Below are positions 34,888-43,006 of a stretch of DNA of 43,903 nucleotides, in pieces. The notes below the pieces were generated by a model, which saw only the letters and a program-made list of their open reading frames with translations, had not been told where the DNA came from and made no database searches. The translations under genes and the position numbers were made by a program. This DNA is from Belliella alkalica (GTDB lineage: Bacteria; Bacteroidota; Bacteroidia; Cytophagales; Cyclobacteriaceae), in the NCBI RefSeq assembly GCF_022549785.1, contig NZ_JAKZGO010000027.1:1-43903 (forward strand). The letters run 5' to 3'. Within the stretch, counting starts at the first letter, position 1, and every line of letters begins with the position of its first letter.

Positions 34888-35616
34888 GTGGCGAATAAAA
34901 ATCTAAAAATATCAATCAAGAACCCCTGTGATAAAAAATGGGATTCTCTTTCTATCAATGAAAATGGTGGATTTTGTTCAAAATGTAAAACGACAGTACT
35001 CGATTTTACAAATTTATCGAATGAAGAAATTCTTAAATACATGAACAAAAGCAATCAAAAAGTTTGTGGGAAAATAAACAAACATCATAAAAGTCATCTT
35101 TTCGATGCAGCGAGAACATATAAGCACTCTTTAGCATTTAAAGTAATAACAGGATTATTTCTATTTACTGGGACTGATAAAATCAACGCCAAAAATCAAA
35201 TTCCTCAAGATAAAAATTATACTATAGGACAGACTTCTCAAGAATTGCTCAGGATAGATTTTCAAGTTCTAAAAAATAATAATTCAGAAAGCTTTATTTC
35301 AGGTAAAGTAATTGATGCAATTACAAGAGAGCCAATACCTGGAGCAGTGATTTTGCTTAAAAACACACAAGTAGGAACCACATCAAGTATTGAAGGAAAG
35401 TTTAAAATTGATATCCCAAATGACTTGAAAAGAAAAAAAAATGAAATAGAAGTTCGTTTCATTGGTTATGAAACTATTTCAATGAAATTTAAAAAAGATC
35501 AACTCCCAGTATTTCAAGACTTTGAAATGGAGGAATCCAAAGAGGAATTGATTGGCGAGATTATCATAATACAAAACAGAAAAAGATGGTGGCAGTTCTG
35601 GAAAAAAAAAATATAA
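34888..35616 (+). CDS. Carboxypeptidase-regulatory-like membrane protein with four-cysteine head
   Basis: The 242-residue protein starts at GTG (MANKNLKISIKNPCDKKWDS). Cysteines 14, 30, 33 and 60 form a likely zinc-ribbon-type site in a head region seen in several Bacteroidota proteins. A hydrophobic stretch (about 80-95, LAFKVITGLFLFTG) may cross the membrane. Residues 140-215 (ISGKVIDAITREPIPGAVIL, with VRFIGYETISM) form a CarboxypepD_reg-like beta-sandwich domain, usually found at the start of TonB-linked receptors. The end is rich in Trp and Lys. It sits 33 bp after its decayed copy. Function unknown; envelope signalling or adhesion is possible. Confidence 0.8.
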   Translation: MANKNLKISIKNPCDKKWDSLSINENGGFCSKCKTTVLDFTNLSNEEILKYMNKSNQKVCGKINKHHKSHLFDAARTYKHSLAFKVITGLFLFTGTDKINAKNQIPQDKNYTIGQTSQELLRIDFQVLKNNNSESFISGKVIDAITREPIPGAVILLKNTQVGTTSSIEGKFKIDIPNDLKRKKNEIEVRFIGYETISMKFKKDQLPVFQDFEMEESKEELIGEIIIIQNRKRWWQFWKKKI

Positions 35617-35741
35617 ACCACTCTCCTACTAATTCCAATTATTACTCTATTTTCCTTCCAAAGTTACATTTTGGAATAGGGTTTGCACTTTTTTGAGTAG
35701 CACTATTGAAAAAACATTTGTTTAATCAATTAACTACTACC

Positions 35742-36383
35742 ATGAAAAAGTCAATAATGATTGCCCTAATAAGTATAATTATGCTTTGGGGATGCTCACC
35801 CACCACTCAAGTTACCGCAAGTTGGAAAGCTGATGAAGCGAAAACAAATTACTCCAATATATTTATAGCAGCATTGTCAGAAGATTTGCAAATACGGCAA
35901 AACCTAGAAAATGAATTTGCTTCAAGGCTACAAAACCGTGCTGTTGTTACAACAAAAAGCTTGGACGTACTTTCTCCTGACTTCTTTGATTCCAGCGAAC
36001 CAAGTAAGGATCAAATCCTTGAAGCAATGCAAACCAATAATTCTGAAGCTATTCTAACGATCACATTGATCGATGTAGAAGAAGAAGAACGTTACGTTCA
36101 AGGTGGCCCAATCGGCCCTGGTTTTGCTCCAATGGGCAGGTTCGGTTATTATGGAAATTTTGGAGGATACTTTAATCACTGGCATGGTGCTGGATGGAAT
36201 CAGGGATATTATACAACTGACAAAAAATATTTTATGGAAACAAATCTGTATGATTCAGAATCCCTAAAATTGCTTTGGTCCGCACAATCAAGAACATTGA
36301 ATCCTGACGATATCAGTGGATTTGCTAGAGAATATGTGGATGCATTGAAAAAAGAATTAAGAAAAGAAGGATTGGTGAATTAA
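35742..36383 (+). CDS. Glycine-rich putative lipoprotein (DUF4136-like)
   Basis: From ATG 35742 the protein has 213 residues and a lipoprotein signal MKKSIMIALISIIMLWGC, so it is anchored at the envelope. A TTG start 36 bases earlier would place the lipobox too deep. After the lipobox is a phrase PTTQVTASWKADEAK like the start of DUF4136-type lipoproteins, and a Gly/Tyr/His-rich segment (about 130-165, GFAPMGRFGYYGNFGGYFNH) precedes a final helical region. A clear terminator follows. No catalytic motif is visible and function is unknown. Confidence 0.78.
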   Translation: MKKSIMIALISIIMLWGCSPTTQVTASWKADEAKTNYSNIFIAALSEDLQIRQNLENEFASRLQNRAVVTTKSLDVLSPDFFDSSEPSKDQILEAMQTNNSEAILTITLIDVEEEERYVQGGPIGPGFAPMGRFGYYGNFGGYFNHWHGAGWNQGYYTTDKKYFMETNLYDSESLKLLWSAQSRTLNPDDISGFAREYVDALKKELRKEGLVN

Positions 36384-36384
36384 A

Positions 36385-36410
36385 AAAGGCGACCTAAAAT
36401 GGTCGCCTTT
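36385..36410 (+). terminator. Terminator of the glycine-rich lipoprotein gene
   Basis: AAAGGCGACC (36385-36394) pairs with GGTCGCCTTT (36401-36410), followed by T-rich sequence. Confidence 0.9.
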
Positions 36411-36598
36411 TATTTTTTAATATGTATATCTATTTTCATACCAGTAGAATCTAAATAATTGAATTAAACTGTGATTTCGAACTAATATCAATAAATATCC
36501 AATATCTATTAGTATCAGTTTGCCAAAAAACAATCGTTTAATTAATTAGTGGCATGATTACGGATAATCATGTTTTTTAAATTCCAATATTCAAATTC

Positions 36599-37918
36599 CT
36601 ACTCTAACCATTCAGGTTTTGTGGTGACAATATTCGCTTCCAGCTGGTTAAGTAAATTATAAACTCCAAAATAGGTTCTATTTATATAAAGACCATGTCT
36701 CGAACCTCTAGCTTGTCTTGATTTTCTGAACATCTTATCATTGGAAATCCTATCACCCAGTTTGAATATCTGCTCAAAATATTCATTGTTGGCAAAATCA
36801 AAGGTTTCGACGTGGAAAGGTTTCCCCAAAAGAGAAATCATTTCCTTAAACACACCTTTGAAATAAATCTTTTCTTCAGGAGTATCCTTATCACTGATAA
36901 ATTCCAATCCATAGAAAATTTCATTGAGTTCATCTTCGTTGATCAACAATTCTCTTTTGATCAATGAAAAATAACCTTTATAGAAATCCTCTGGAATCAC
37001 TTTAACACAACCAAAATCTATGATACCTAATTTTCCATCATTCTGGATAATAAAATTCCCAGGATGGGGATCTGCATGCACTTGCATTAGGTTATGAACT
37101 TGATGGTGGTAAAAGTCCCACAAGGCTTGACCTATTCTGTTTTTATCTTCTTGAGAAGGATTGGTTTCAAGCCATTCTTTGATATGCTTACCATCGATCC
37201 AATCCATCGTAATCACTCGCTCTGCACTGAACTCCTCATAATAATCCGGGAAATTTAGATCTTTGATATGAGAACAGGCTTTGGAAATTTCCTTTGAGCG
37301 CTTTACCTCCAAGGTGTAATCTGTCTCTTCGAGCAGTTTTTCCTCAACCTCTTCCATGTAATGATCTAGTTCCTTTTCATTCATATTTAGTAATCTCAAT
37401 GCAAATGGGCGTACTAATTTCAGATCGGAACTTACTGAGTCAGCCACTCCAGGATATTGGATTTTTACTGCCAATTTCTTACCATTTTGTGTAGCTTGAT
37501 GTACTTGCCCAATGGAAGCTGCATTTACAGCAGATTTGGTGAAAGTATCGAAAATTGACTCTGGCGTCTTGCCAAAATACTTTTGGAAAGTCTTTACTAC
37601 AAGCGGGTAAGATAATGGTGGGGCACTGTATTGTGCCATTGTAAATTTATCCTGATATGCTCTTGGAAGGATATTCTTATCCATAGACATCATTTGAGCC
37701 ACTTTTAGCGCCGAACCCTTCAGTTCACTCAATGAGTTATAAATATCATTTGCATTGTTATTATGAAGCTCCTCCTTTGTCATTGAAGGGTTCACAACTT
37801 TTTTTGCATAATGCTTTACATAATTACCACCTACTTTGGCGCCTGTACTAATAAACTTTGCCGCTCTCTGTACCTTTGATGTAGGAATACTTTGCTGCTC
37901 TTTTACCTTACTCTCCAT
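36599..37918 (-). CDS. AarF/UbiB (ABC1) family atypical kinase
   Basis: From ATG 37918 the protein has 439 residues. Motifs of the family are visible: the KxGQ position reads KVAQ (72-75), the A-rich loop AASIGQVH (133-140), the ATP-site lysine K152 in LAVKIQYPG, HADPHPGN (281-288) and DFG (301-303). The family is linked to ubiquinone or other isoprenoid lipid metabolism, with ATPase activity rather than ordinary kinase activity. The Gly-to-Ala change in the KxGQ motif is worth noting. It starts 10 bp after the TetR gene, so it is probably in one operon with it. Confidence 0.92.
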   Translation of the reverse strand: MESKVKEQQSIPTSKVQRAAKFISTGAKVGGNYVKHYAKKVVNPSMTKEELHNNNANDIYNSLSELKGSALKVAQMMSMDKNILPRAYQDKFTMAQYSAPPLSYPLVVKTFQKYFGKTPESIFDTFTKSAVNAASIGQVHQATQNGKKLAVKIQYPGVADSVSSDLKLVRPFALRLLNMNEKELDHYMEEVEEKLLEETDYTLEVKRSKEISKACSHIKDLNFPDYYEEFSAERVITMDWIDGKHIKEWLETNPSQEDKNRIGQALWDFYHHQVHNLMQVHADPHPGNFIIQNDGKLGIIDFGCVKVIPEDFYKGYFSLIKRELLINEDELNEIFYGLEFISDKDTPEEKIYFKGVFKEMISLLGKPFHVETFDFANNEYFEQIFKLGDRISNDKMFRKSRQARGSRHGLYINRTYFGVYNLLNQLEANIVTTKPEWLE

Positions 37919-37928
37919 AATTCCTAGA

Positions 37929-38594
37929 TTACTTGTTTTGATACATGAATTTTGCAAAATCTATAAACGTGTCCAATGCGCTTTTTCCCATCAGATCAAA
38001 TGCTAAATTCACTGATTTCTCAATGGCTGCATCTGTTTTCTCAAAAGCTGGGGATGTATCATTCAGCCAAAATTGAAATACAAACCAAACCTGAAACCAC
38101 AACGCATCGTCATAGCGATCACTCAAAATTGGTCTGCTTGCAATTTCTTCGGTTTCTTTACCTTCCAAAATAATCTCGTTGGCAAAATCTTTAAATTTTG
38201 ATTTGAAGATTTTCACTTCGGTGGGTAAAAGACTTTTGATATCCTTTTTGCTGCCGTACAAAGACAAAAGGTAAGATCTGTTTTTCTTCAATTCCTCGAT
38301 CCATGTAAACAAAAAGCTTAGCAATTTCTCTCTTGCAGAGTACTCTCTATAAACTTCCTGAGATTCTATACTTTCTACAGTAGCCTCAAACAACTGTGAC
38401 CAAACCGCAGTTTTGATCGAGTCAAAAGAAGTGAAGTAATTATAAAAATCTTCCTCCTTCATCTTAAGATCCTTTGCAAATTTGAAAACAGATACAGGTT
38501 CGTACCCATGTTCCAAAACATGATTAACGTAGCCCGATACAATTTTACCTTTGATATCTATTTTTGTAGTTTTCTTAGCGGTTGTTTTTTCCAT
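37929..38594 (-). CDS. TetR/AcrR family transcriptional regulator
   Basis: From ATG 38594 the protein has 221 residues (MEKTTAKKTTK...); ATG 38615 is an alternative. The N-terminal part has a TetR-like helix-turn-helix (about 20-60, VSVFKFAKDLKMKEEDFYNY then FTSFDSIKTAV), and the rest is an all-helical ligand-binding domain. The HTH phrase FYNYFTSFDSIK fits the usual YxYFxSKxxL pattern of the recognition helix. TetR proteins usually repress transcription until a small ligand binds. It lies upstream of the AarF kinase and may regulate that operon. Confidence 0.82.
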   Translation of the reverse strand: MEKTTAKKTTKIDIKGKIVSGYVNHVLEHGYEPVSVFKFAKDLKMKEEDFYNYFTSFDSIKTAVWSQLFEATVESIESQEVYREYSAREKLLSFLFTWIEELKKNRSYLLSLYGSKKDIKSLLPTEVKIFKSKFKDFANEIILEGKETEEIASRPILSDRYDDALWFQVWFVFQFWLNDTSPAFEKTDAAIEKSVNLAFDLMGKSALDTFIDFAKFMYQNK

Positions 38595-38749
38595 GATGCT
38601 TTTATTTGCTATCATGTTAACCCGAAAAAGACACTCTAGGTTTAAAATAAAAGATAAAATAAATGAATTTGATTATCTGAAATTGTAAAGTACGGTTAAG
38701 AAGCGATATTGAAAATTAAACTTTGTCATTCCAGATTTCATTTCGCATT

Positions 38750-39046
38750 TTAAAGCTTGTAACTCTTAGGGTCAATGCGATTGGGCCTAAAGCTCACTAT
38801 CTCTATGTAATCTTCCTTAATTCGATAATAAATACTCGTTTGTCTGCTAAACACACATTTCCTCAATCCTTTTTTCCTACTAGATTCTCGATAAATTTCT
38901 GGAGATTTCGATATTTGCTCTAATGTAGTTTCGATTTTCAAATAAATTTCCTTTGCTTTATCAAGACTGAATTTCAGAGAAATATATTCCAGCAACTCTA
39001 TCTCTTCATGTTTCGCCCGAAGGGAATATCGGATCGGTAGTTTCAT
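38750..39046 (-). CDS. RelE/ParE family toxin of a type II toxin-antitoxin system
   Basis: The 98-residue protein shows the RelE/ParE pattern: an early helix pair (RAKHEEIELLEYISLKFSLD), then SPEIYRESSRKKGLRKCVF and YYRIKEDYIEIVSFRPNRIDP at the C-terminus. The family either cuts mRNA at the ribosome (RelE) or poisons DNA gyrase (ParE); sequence alone does not decide. Its ATG directly follows the antitoxin stop codon with no gap, giving an antitoxin-first operon. The final RPNRIDP matches the strand-end phrase common in ParE toxins. Confidence 0.85.
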   Translation of the reverse strand: MKLPIRYSLRAKHEEIELLEYISLKFSLDKAKEIYLKIETTLEQISKSPEIYRESSRKKGLRKCVFSRQTSIYYRIKEDYIEIVSFRPNRIDPKSYKL

Positions 39047-39280
39047 CTAAAAATTGAATTTTCTTCTTATCTCATCACGGACTGATTCATGGGAAACAAA
39101 TTGGCCTTTTTCCAACTGCTCCAACCCCTCATTAATTGCCTTTTTGTCATCGGCACTCAATTCTTGCCAAAAATCCACTTCATCTTCAATGTTTAAAAGT
39201 GATTTCACCTCATTCAAAACTCGCTCATCATTACTCTTGATGATTTCAGATATGATTTTATACTTGATTGCAATATCCAT
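39047..39280 (-). CDS. Antitoxin of the RelE/ParE pair
   Basis: The 77-residue acidic protein has an addiction-module-like body (DFWQELSADDKKAINEGLEQ followed by LEKGQFVSHESVRDEIRRKF). It ends TAG immediately before the toxin ATG, so translation is probably coupled. A small helical DNA-binding or toxin-wrapping protein is expected, but no clear ribbon-helix-helix or HTH was recognised. It is the first gene of the pair and lies downstream of hslV. Confidence 0.82.
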   Translation of the reverse strand: MDIAIKYKIISEIIKSNDERVLNEVKSLLNIEDEVDFWQELSADDKKAINEGLEQLEKGQFVSHESVRDEIRRKFNF

Positions 39281-39365
39281 CTCTTAGGGTATTATTATCC
39301 TTAAAGTTAATGATTTTTTGGTTAGGTTTATTTCATTTATTTCCTTCAGAAATTTAAAAACATCC

Positions 39366-39406
39366 GTTCTTTTGAGAAAAACAAGTGATGTTTTCCCCAA
39401 AAGAAC
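39366..39406 (-). terminator. Probable terminator of hslV
   Basis: GTTCTTTTG (39366-39374) pairs with CAAAAGAAC (39398-39406), with a further partly paired inner stem. On the minus strand a run of five T follows within a few bases, so it is a plausible but weak terminator. Confidence 0.5.
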
Positions 39407-39415
39407 TAAAAAACA

Positions 39416-39958
39416 TTAACCAATTACTTTCTCCACCACCAAATTGTGATTGGTATAGATACAGACATCTGCAGCTATCCCAAGACTTTCCCTTACCATT
39501 TCTTCAGCCGTCAGCTGTGGAGCAAACTTCTTCAAAGCTCTAGCCGCAGACTGCGCATACATGCTTCCTGAACCTATCGTGGCTATTTCCATATCAGGCT
39601 CAATAACATCTCCTGTCCCTGAAATAATCAATATATCCTGAGAGTCTGCTACTATCATCATCGCTTCGAGTTTGGAAAGCATTCTGTCTGTTCTCCATTC
39701 TTTGGCAAGTTCCACTGCAGCTCTTTTCATATTATTCCCAAAAGCTCCAAGCTTCTCTTCAAACTTTTCTAAAAGCGTAAATGCATCTGCTGTAGATCCT
39801 GCAAATCCTGTCACAATCTTTCCTCCTTGAAGTCTTCTGATTTTATTGACACTGCTTTTTGCAATTGTATTTCCCAAAGTAGCTTGACCATCTGCACCGA
39901 TCACTACTTCTCCGTTATGCTTGATTGCCACTACGGTGGTTGATTTTAATTTTTCCAT
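39416..39958 (-). CDS. hslV: ATP-dependent protease peptidase subunit HslV (ClpQ)
   Basis: From ATG 39958 the protein has 180 residues, the usual HslV size. The mature N-terminal threonine lies in STTVVAIKHNG (T7 or T8), followed by GADGQATLGNTI and, at the C-terminus, IYTNHNLVVEKVI. HslV forms a double hexamer and degrades proteins delivered by the HslU ATPase in the cytoplasm. The frame is open further upstream, but those residues have no counterpart in HslV. No hslU gene is in the window, so it is unlinked here. Confidence 0.95.
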   Translation of the reverse strand: MEKLKSTTVVAIKHNGEVVIGADGQATLGNTIAKSSVNKIRRLQGGKIVTGFAGSTADAFTLLEKFEEKLGAFGNNMKRAAVELAKEWRTDRMLSKLEAMMIVADSQDILIISGTGDVIEPDMEIATIGSGSMYAQSAARALKKFAPQLTAEEMVRESLGIAADVCIYTNHNLVVEKVIG

Positions 39959-39964
39959 TTTTTT

Positions 39965-40000
39965 TAGATGTAAGACACTAGACGTAAGATTTAAGATTAG
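39965..40000. repeat. Low-complexity AAGAC-type tract upstream of hslV
   Basis: Words such as GTAAGAC, GACGTAAGA and TTTAAGA follow one another just upstream of the hslV start. It resembles the tracts at 29281-29320 and 34071-34182, but is shorter. Confidence 0.4.
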
Positions 40001-40138
40001 AAAACCAAAATACATGTTTTCTGTATTAAAAATGTAAACCGTTCCTAATAGGTGGTTTATCAATTTTGCAGCAATCTTATTTCAACTTTATTTCAATTAT
40101 ATTTCTAATCCTTTTTATTCAATAACTATACAAAAACC

Positions 40139-40165
40139 AAAAAGTCCTGCGAAACAGGACTTTTT
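40139..40165 (-). terminator. Terminator of the E2 gene
   Basis: AAAAAGTCCTG (40139-40149) pairs with CAGGACTTTTT (40155-40165) around CGAAA; read on the minus strand it ends in a T-run. Confidence 0.92.
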
Positions 40166-40186
40166 GACATATTAAATTTTTATCGA

Positions 40187-41902
40187 TTAGATCAGTATTC
40201 TCACTGGATCTTCCAATAGACCTTTGAAAGTCTGAAGGAATGCTGAACCTACAGCTCCATCCACTACTCTATGATCACATGACAATGTTACCTTCATAAG
40301 ATTGCCTATTACCATTTGGCCATTTTTCACAATTACGGTTTCTTTGATCCCTCCTACTGCCATGATACATGCATCTGGCGGATTGATTATCGCAGTAAAT
40401 TCGTCGATTCCAAACATCCCCAAATTAGAGATCGTAAAGGTATTGCCTTCCCAATCCTTTGGTTGCAATTCTTTGGTTTTAGCTTTTCCTCCAAGAGATT
40501 TTGCTTCATTGGAAATCTGTGAAAGAGACTTACTATCGGCAAACCTGATCACTGGCACCAATAGACCTTCTTCTACAGCCACAGCCATACCGATATGGAT
40601 ATGATCATTGTACCTGATCTTATCTCCCAACCATGAAGAATTCACTTTTGGATGCTGGCGCAAAGCCGCAGCTGCCGCTTTGATCACCATATCGTTGAAA
40701 GAAATTTTCACTGGAGAGACTTCATTCATGCTTTTTCTTGCTTCTATGGCCTTATCCATGTTGATTTCCATGGTAAGGTAGAAATGAGGTGCATTAAACT
40801 TACTTTCAGCCAATCTTTTTGCAATCACTTTACGCATTTGGGAAACTTTCTCTTCTTTGAAAGATTCTTGACCTATAGCAGGTGCTGCAGCAGTGGTAGT
40901 TGCTTTTTCTTGTGTTGGTGCCTTGACAGAAGCTGGATCGAAACTCTCTACGTCTCTTTTAACTATTCTTCCACCTTCACCAGAACCTTTCACTAATTTG
41001 ATGTCAACACCTTTTTCAGACGCTAATTTTTTGGCTAGTGGAGATGCCTTCAATCTTCCATCATCAGAACCATTGCTATCCGAAGTACTGGATTTAGTCG
41101 GCTCTTCTGATTTTTTATCCTCTGATTTCTTTTCTTCAGTTTTCTTTTCTGGAGCTTTTTCTTCTTTCTTTTCCTCCTTTGGAGCTTCCTTAGAATCACT
41201 TCCCTTAGAACTATGGGCTTTGATCAATGTCTCAAAATCAGCTCCTTTTTCACCTATTACAGCGATCACTCCATCAATCTCTACTGCTTCACCAGCTTCA
41301 ACACCTATATGCAACAAAATACCATCGTCGTAAGACTCAAGCTCCATTGTAGCTTTGTCAGTCTCTACTTCGGCAATGATATCTCCAGCCTTGATTTCGT
41401 CACCTACTTTCTTCAACCATGTTGCAATCACACCTTCTGTCATCGTGTCAGACATTTTAGGCATTGTGATCACCTGAGCATTGATATCGGAAGTATCTAT
41501 CTTCTCCCCTTTTGAATTATCCTCAGTTTTGGAGTCTTCTTTCCCATTCTTTTCGTCCTTCTCCTTGACTTCTTCTTCTTTGTCTTCTTTCTTATCTTCT
41601 TTTGGAGATGAAGAAGAACCACCTTCACCTTTTGCCTCTTTTAGCAAATCGTCAATGTTTTCTCCCTTTTCACCAATTATCGCAATCACACCATTTACAG
41701 GTACTGCGTCTTTTTCTTCCACACCAATGTGAAGCAAAACTCCCTCTTCGTAAGATTCAAGTTCCATAGTAGCTTTGTCAGTCTCCACTTCAGCTAAAAT
41801 ATCACCTGGTTTCACTTCATCTCCTACTTTCTTCAACCACGCTGCGATCACCCCTTCTTCCATGGTGTCACTCATCTTGGGCATTCTTATTATTTCGGCC
41901 AT
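40187..41902 (-). CDS. Dihydrolipoamide acetyltransferase E2 of pyruvate dehydrogenase
   Basis: The 571-residue protein has two lipoyl domains (about 2-78 and 143-218, lipoyl lysines K43 and K183 in ETDKATME), charged Lys/Glu/Ser linkers, a peripheral-subunit-binding domain (about 285-318, ASPLAKKLASEKGVDIKLVK) and the catalytic domain (about 350-571) with the active site HRVVDG (544-549). It transfers the acetyl group from E1 to CoA at the core of the pyruvate dehydrogenase complex in the cytoplasm. The N-terminal phrase MPKMSDTMEEGVI is typical of pyruvate-type E2. No E1 or E3 gene is adjacent. It has one of the best promoters in the window (41939-41969). Confidence 0.95.
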   Translation of the reverse strand: MAEIIRMPKMSDTMEEGVIAAWLKKVGDEVKPGDILAEVETDKATMELESYEEGVLLHIGVEEKDAVPVNGVIAIIGEKGENIDDLLKEAKGEGGSSSSPKEDKKEDKEEEVKEKDEKNGKEDSKTEDNSKGEKIDTSDINAQVITMPKMSDTMTEGVIATWLKKVGDEIKAGDIIAEVETDKATMELESYDDGILLHIGVEAGEAVEIDGVIAVIGEKGADFETLIKAHSSKGSDSKEAPKEEKKEEKAPEKKTEEKKSEDKKSEEPTKSSTSDSNGSDDGRLKASPLAKKLASEKGVDIKLVKGSGEGGRIVKRDVESFDPASVKAPTQEKATTTAAAPAIGQESFKEEKVSQMRKVIAKRLAESKFNAPHFYLTMEINMDKAIEARKSMNEVSPVKISFNDMVIKAAAAALRQHPKVNSSWLGDKIRYNDHIHIGMAVAVEEGLLVPVIRFADSKSLSQISNEAKSLGGKAKTKELQPKDWEGNTFTISNLGMFGIDEFTAIINPPDACIMAVGGIKETVIVKNGQMVIGNLMKVTLSCDHRVVDGAVGSAFLQTFKGLLEDPVRILI

Positions 41903-41938
41903 AAGCTTTTTAGTATCCTAGTCAATTTTTAAGCAGGT

Positions 41939-41969
41939 CAAAAATAGTTCTTAAATTGTCTTTATTCAA
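41939..41969 (-). promoter_or_regulatory. Promoter of the E2 gene
   Basis: On the minus strand TTG (41967-41969), a 20-bp spacer and TATTTTTG (41939-41946) fit the Bacteroidota TTG/TAnnTTTG promoter well. The start codon is 36 bp downstream. Confidence 0.65.
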
Positions 41970-42025
41970 ATTTAATAATAGTATTTTCATGATTAGAAAA
42001 ATCAAATTATCGAGAAGAGACAAAA

Positions 42026-42985
42026 ATGCCCCTTATTAAAGAGATAGATTACATTAATCCCAAATGGTTATTCAACGGACATTTGCAAACAATCATTCCT
42101 GGTTTATTTAGAAGTGCGATTTCGTTACCTTTTGAAAGAGAAAGGATTGCGACGCTAGATGGTGATTTCTTGGACTTGGATTGGTTAAGAAAAGGAAGTA
42201 AAAAACTTGTGATAATTAGTCATGGTCTTGAAGGAAATAGTAAAAGACCATATATGTTGGGAATGGCAAATCAATTTTACGGAAAAGGTTTTGATGTAGT
42301 GAATTGGAATTTTCGTGGATGTAGTGAAGAAATGAACCACAAACCAATATTCTACCACTCTGGAGCGACCTATGATCTTGATACTGTGATAGATCATGCT
42401 GCTACATCATATGATGAAATCTATTTGGTAGGATTTAGTCTAGGTGGAAATCTTACACTCAAGTATCTGGGTGAAAAAAGAGCTAGAAATCCAAAGTTGA
42501 AAAAATCTGTGGCTATCTCTGTCCCTTTGCACTTAGAAAGTTCTTGTACGAAAATTTCTTCGAGAGAAAACATCGTCTATTCAAAAAGGTTTCTGAATAC
42601 CTTAAAGGAAAAAATCATCAAAAAATCACTCGTTTTTCCAGATGAAATCCCTGTTGGTCTATTGAGAAAAATTAAAACATTAAAAGATTTTGATGATTTT
42701 TTCACAGGTCCGATACACGGTTTTAAGGACGCCCATGATTATTATGAAAAAAATTCATCCCTTTATTTCATAGACCAAATAGAAATCCCCACATTGATAT
42801 TGAATGCACAAAACGATCCATTCTTAAGTGAAAAATGTTTCCCTGTGAATAAGGGAAAGTCCTTGCCAAACATTTGGATGGAATTCCCGAAACATGGAGG
42901 CCATGTTGGATTTAGCCCTAGAAATCGTTCAGAAATATATTGGTCAGAAAAGAGGGCATTTGAATTTATGAATACAGATCTTTAA
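42026..42985 (+). CDS. Alpha/beta hydrolase, YheT family
   Basis: The 319-residue protein has the alpha/beta-hydrolase fold with nucleophile S138 in GFSLGG, acid D264 in NAQNDPF and histidine H293 in HGGHVGF. The N-terminal phrase FNGHLQTIIPGLFR and HGLEGNSKRPYMLGMA are typical of the YheT/COG0429 branch, whose substrates are poorly known (ester or thioester). It is the first gene of a probable pair with the SRAP gene, 21 bp apart. No signal peptide is present. Confidence 0.9.
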   Translation: MPLIKEIDYINPKWLFNGHLQTIIPGLFRSAISLPFERERIATLDGDFLDLDWLRKGSKKLVIISHGLEGNSKRPYMLGMANQFYGKGFDVVNWNFRGCSEEMNHKPIFYHSGATYDLDTVIDHAATSYDEIYLVGFSLGGNLTLKYLGEKRARNPKLKKSVAISVPLHLESSCTKISSRENIVYSKRFLNTLKEKIIKKSLVFPDEIPVGLLRKIKTLKDFDDFFTGPIHGFKDAHDYYEKNSSLYFIDQIEIPTLILNAQNDPFLSEKCFPVNKGKSLPNIWMEFPKHGGHVGFSPRNRSEIYWSEKRAFEFMNTDL

Positions 42986-43006
42986 ATTTATCAAAATATC
43001 AAATCC

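Noticed and set aside
40893-41732. Serine-rich plus-strand frames opposite the E2 gene
   Set aside because: They are the antisense of the Lys/Glu-rich linkers and lipoyl domains of E2, a common artefact.
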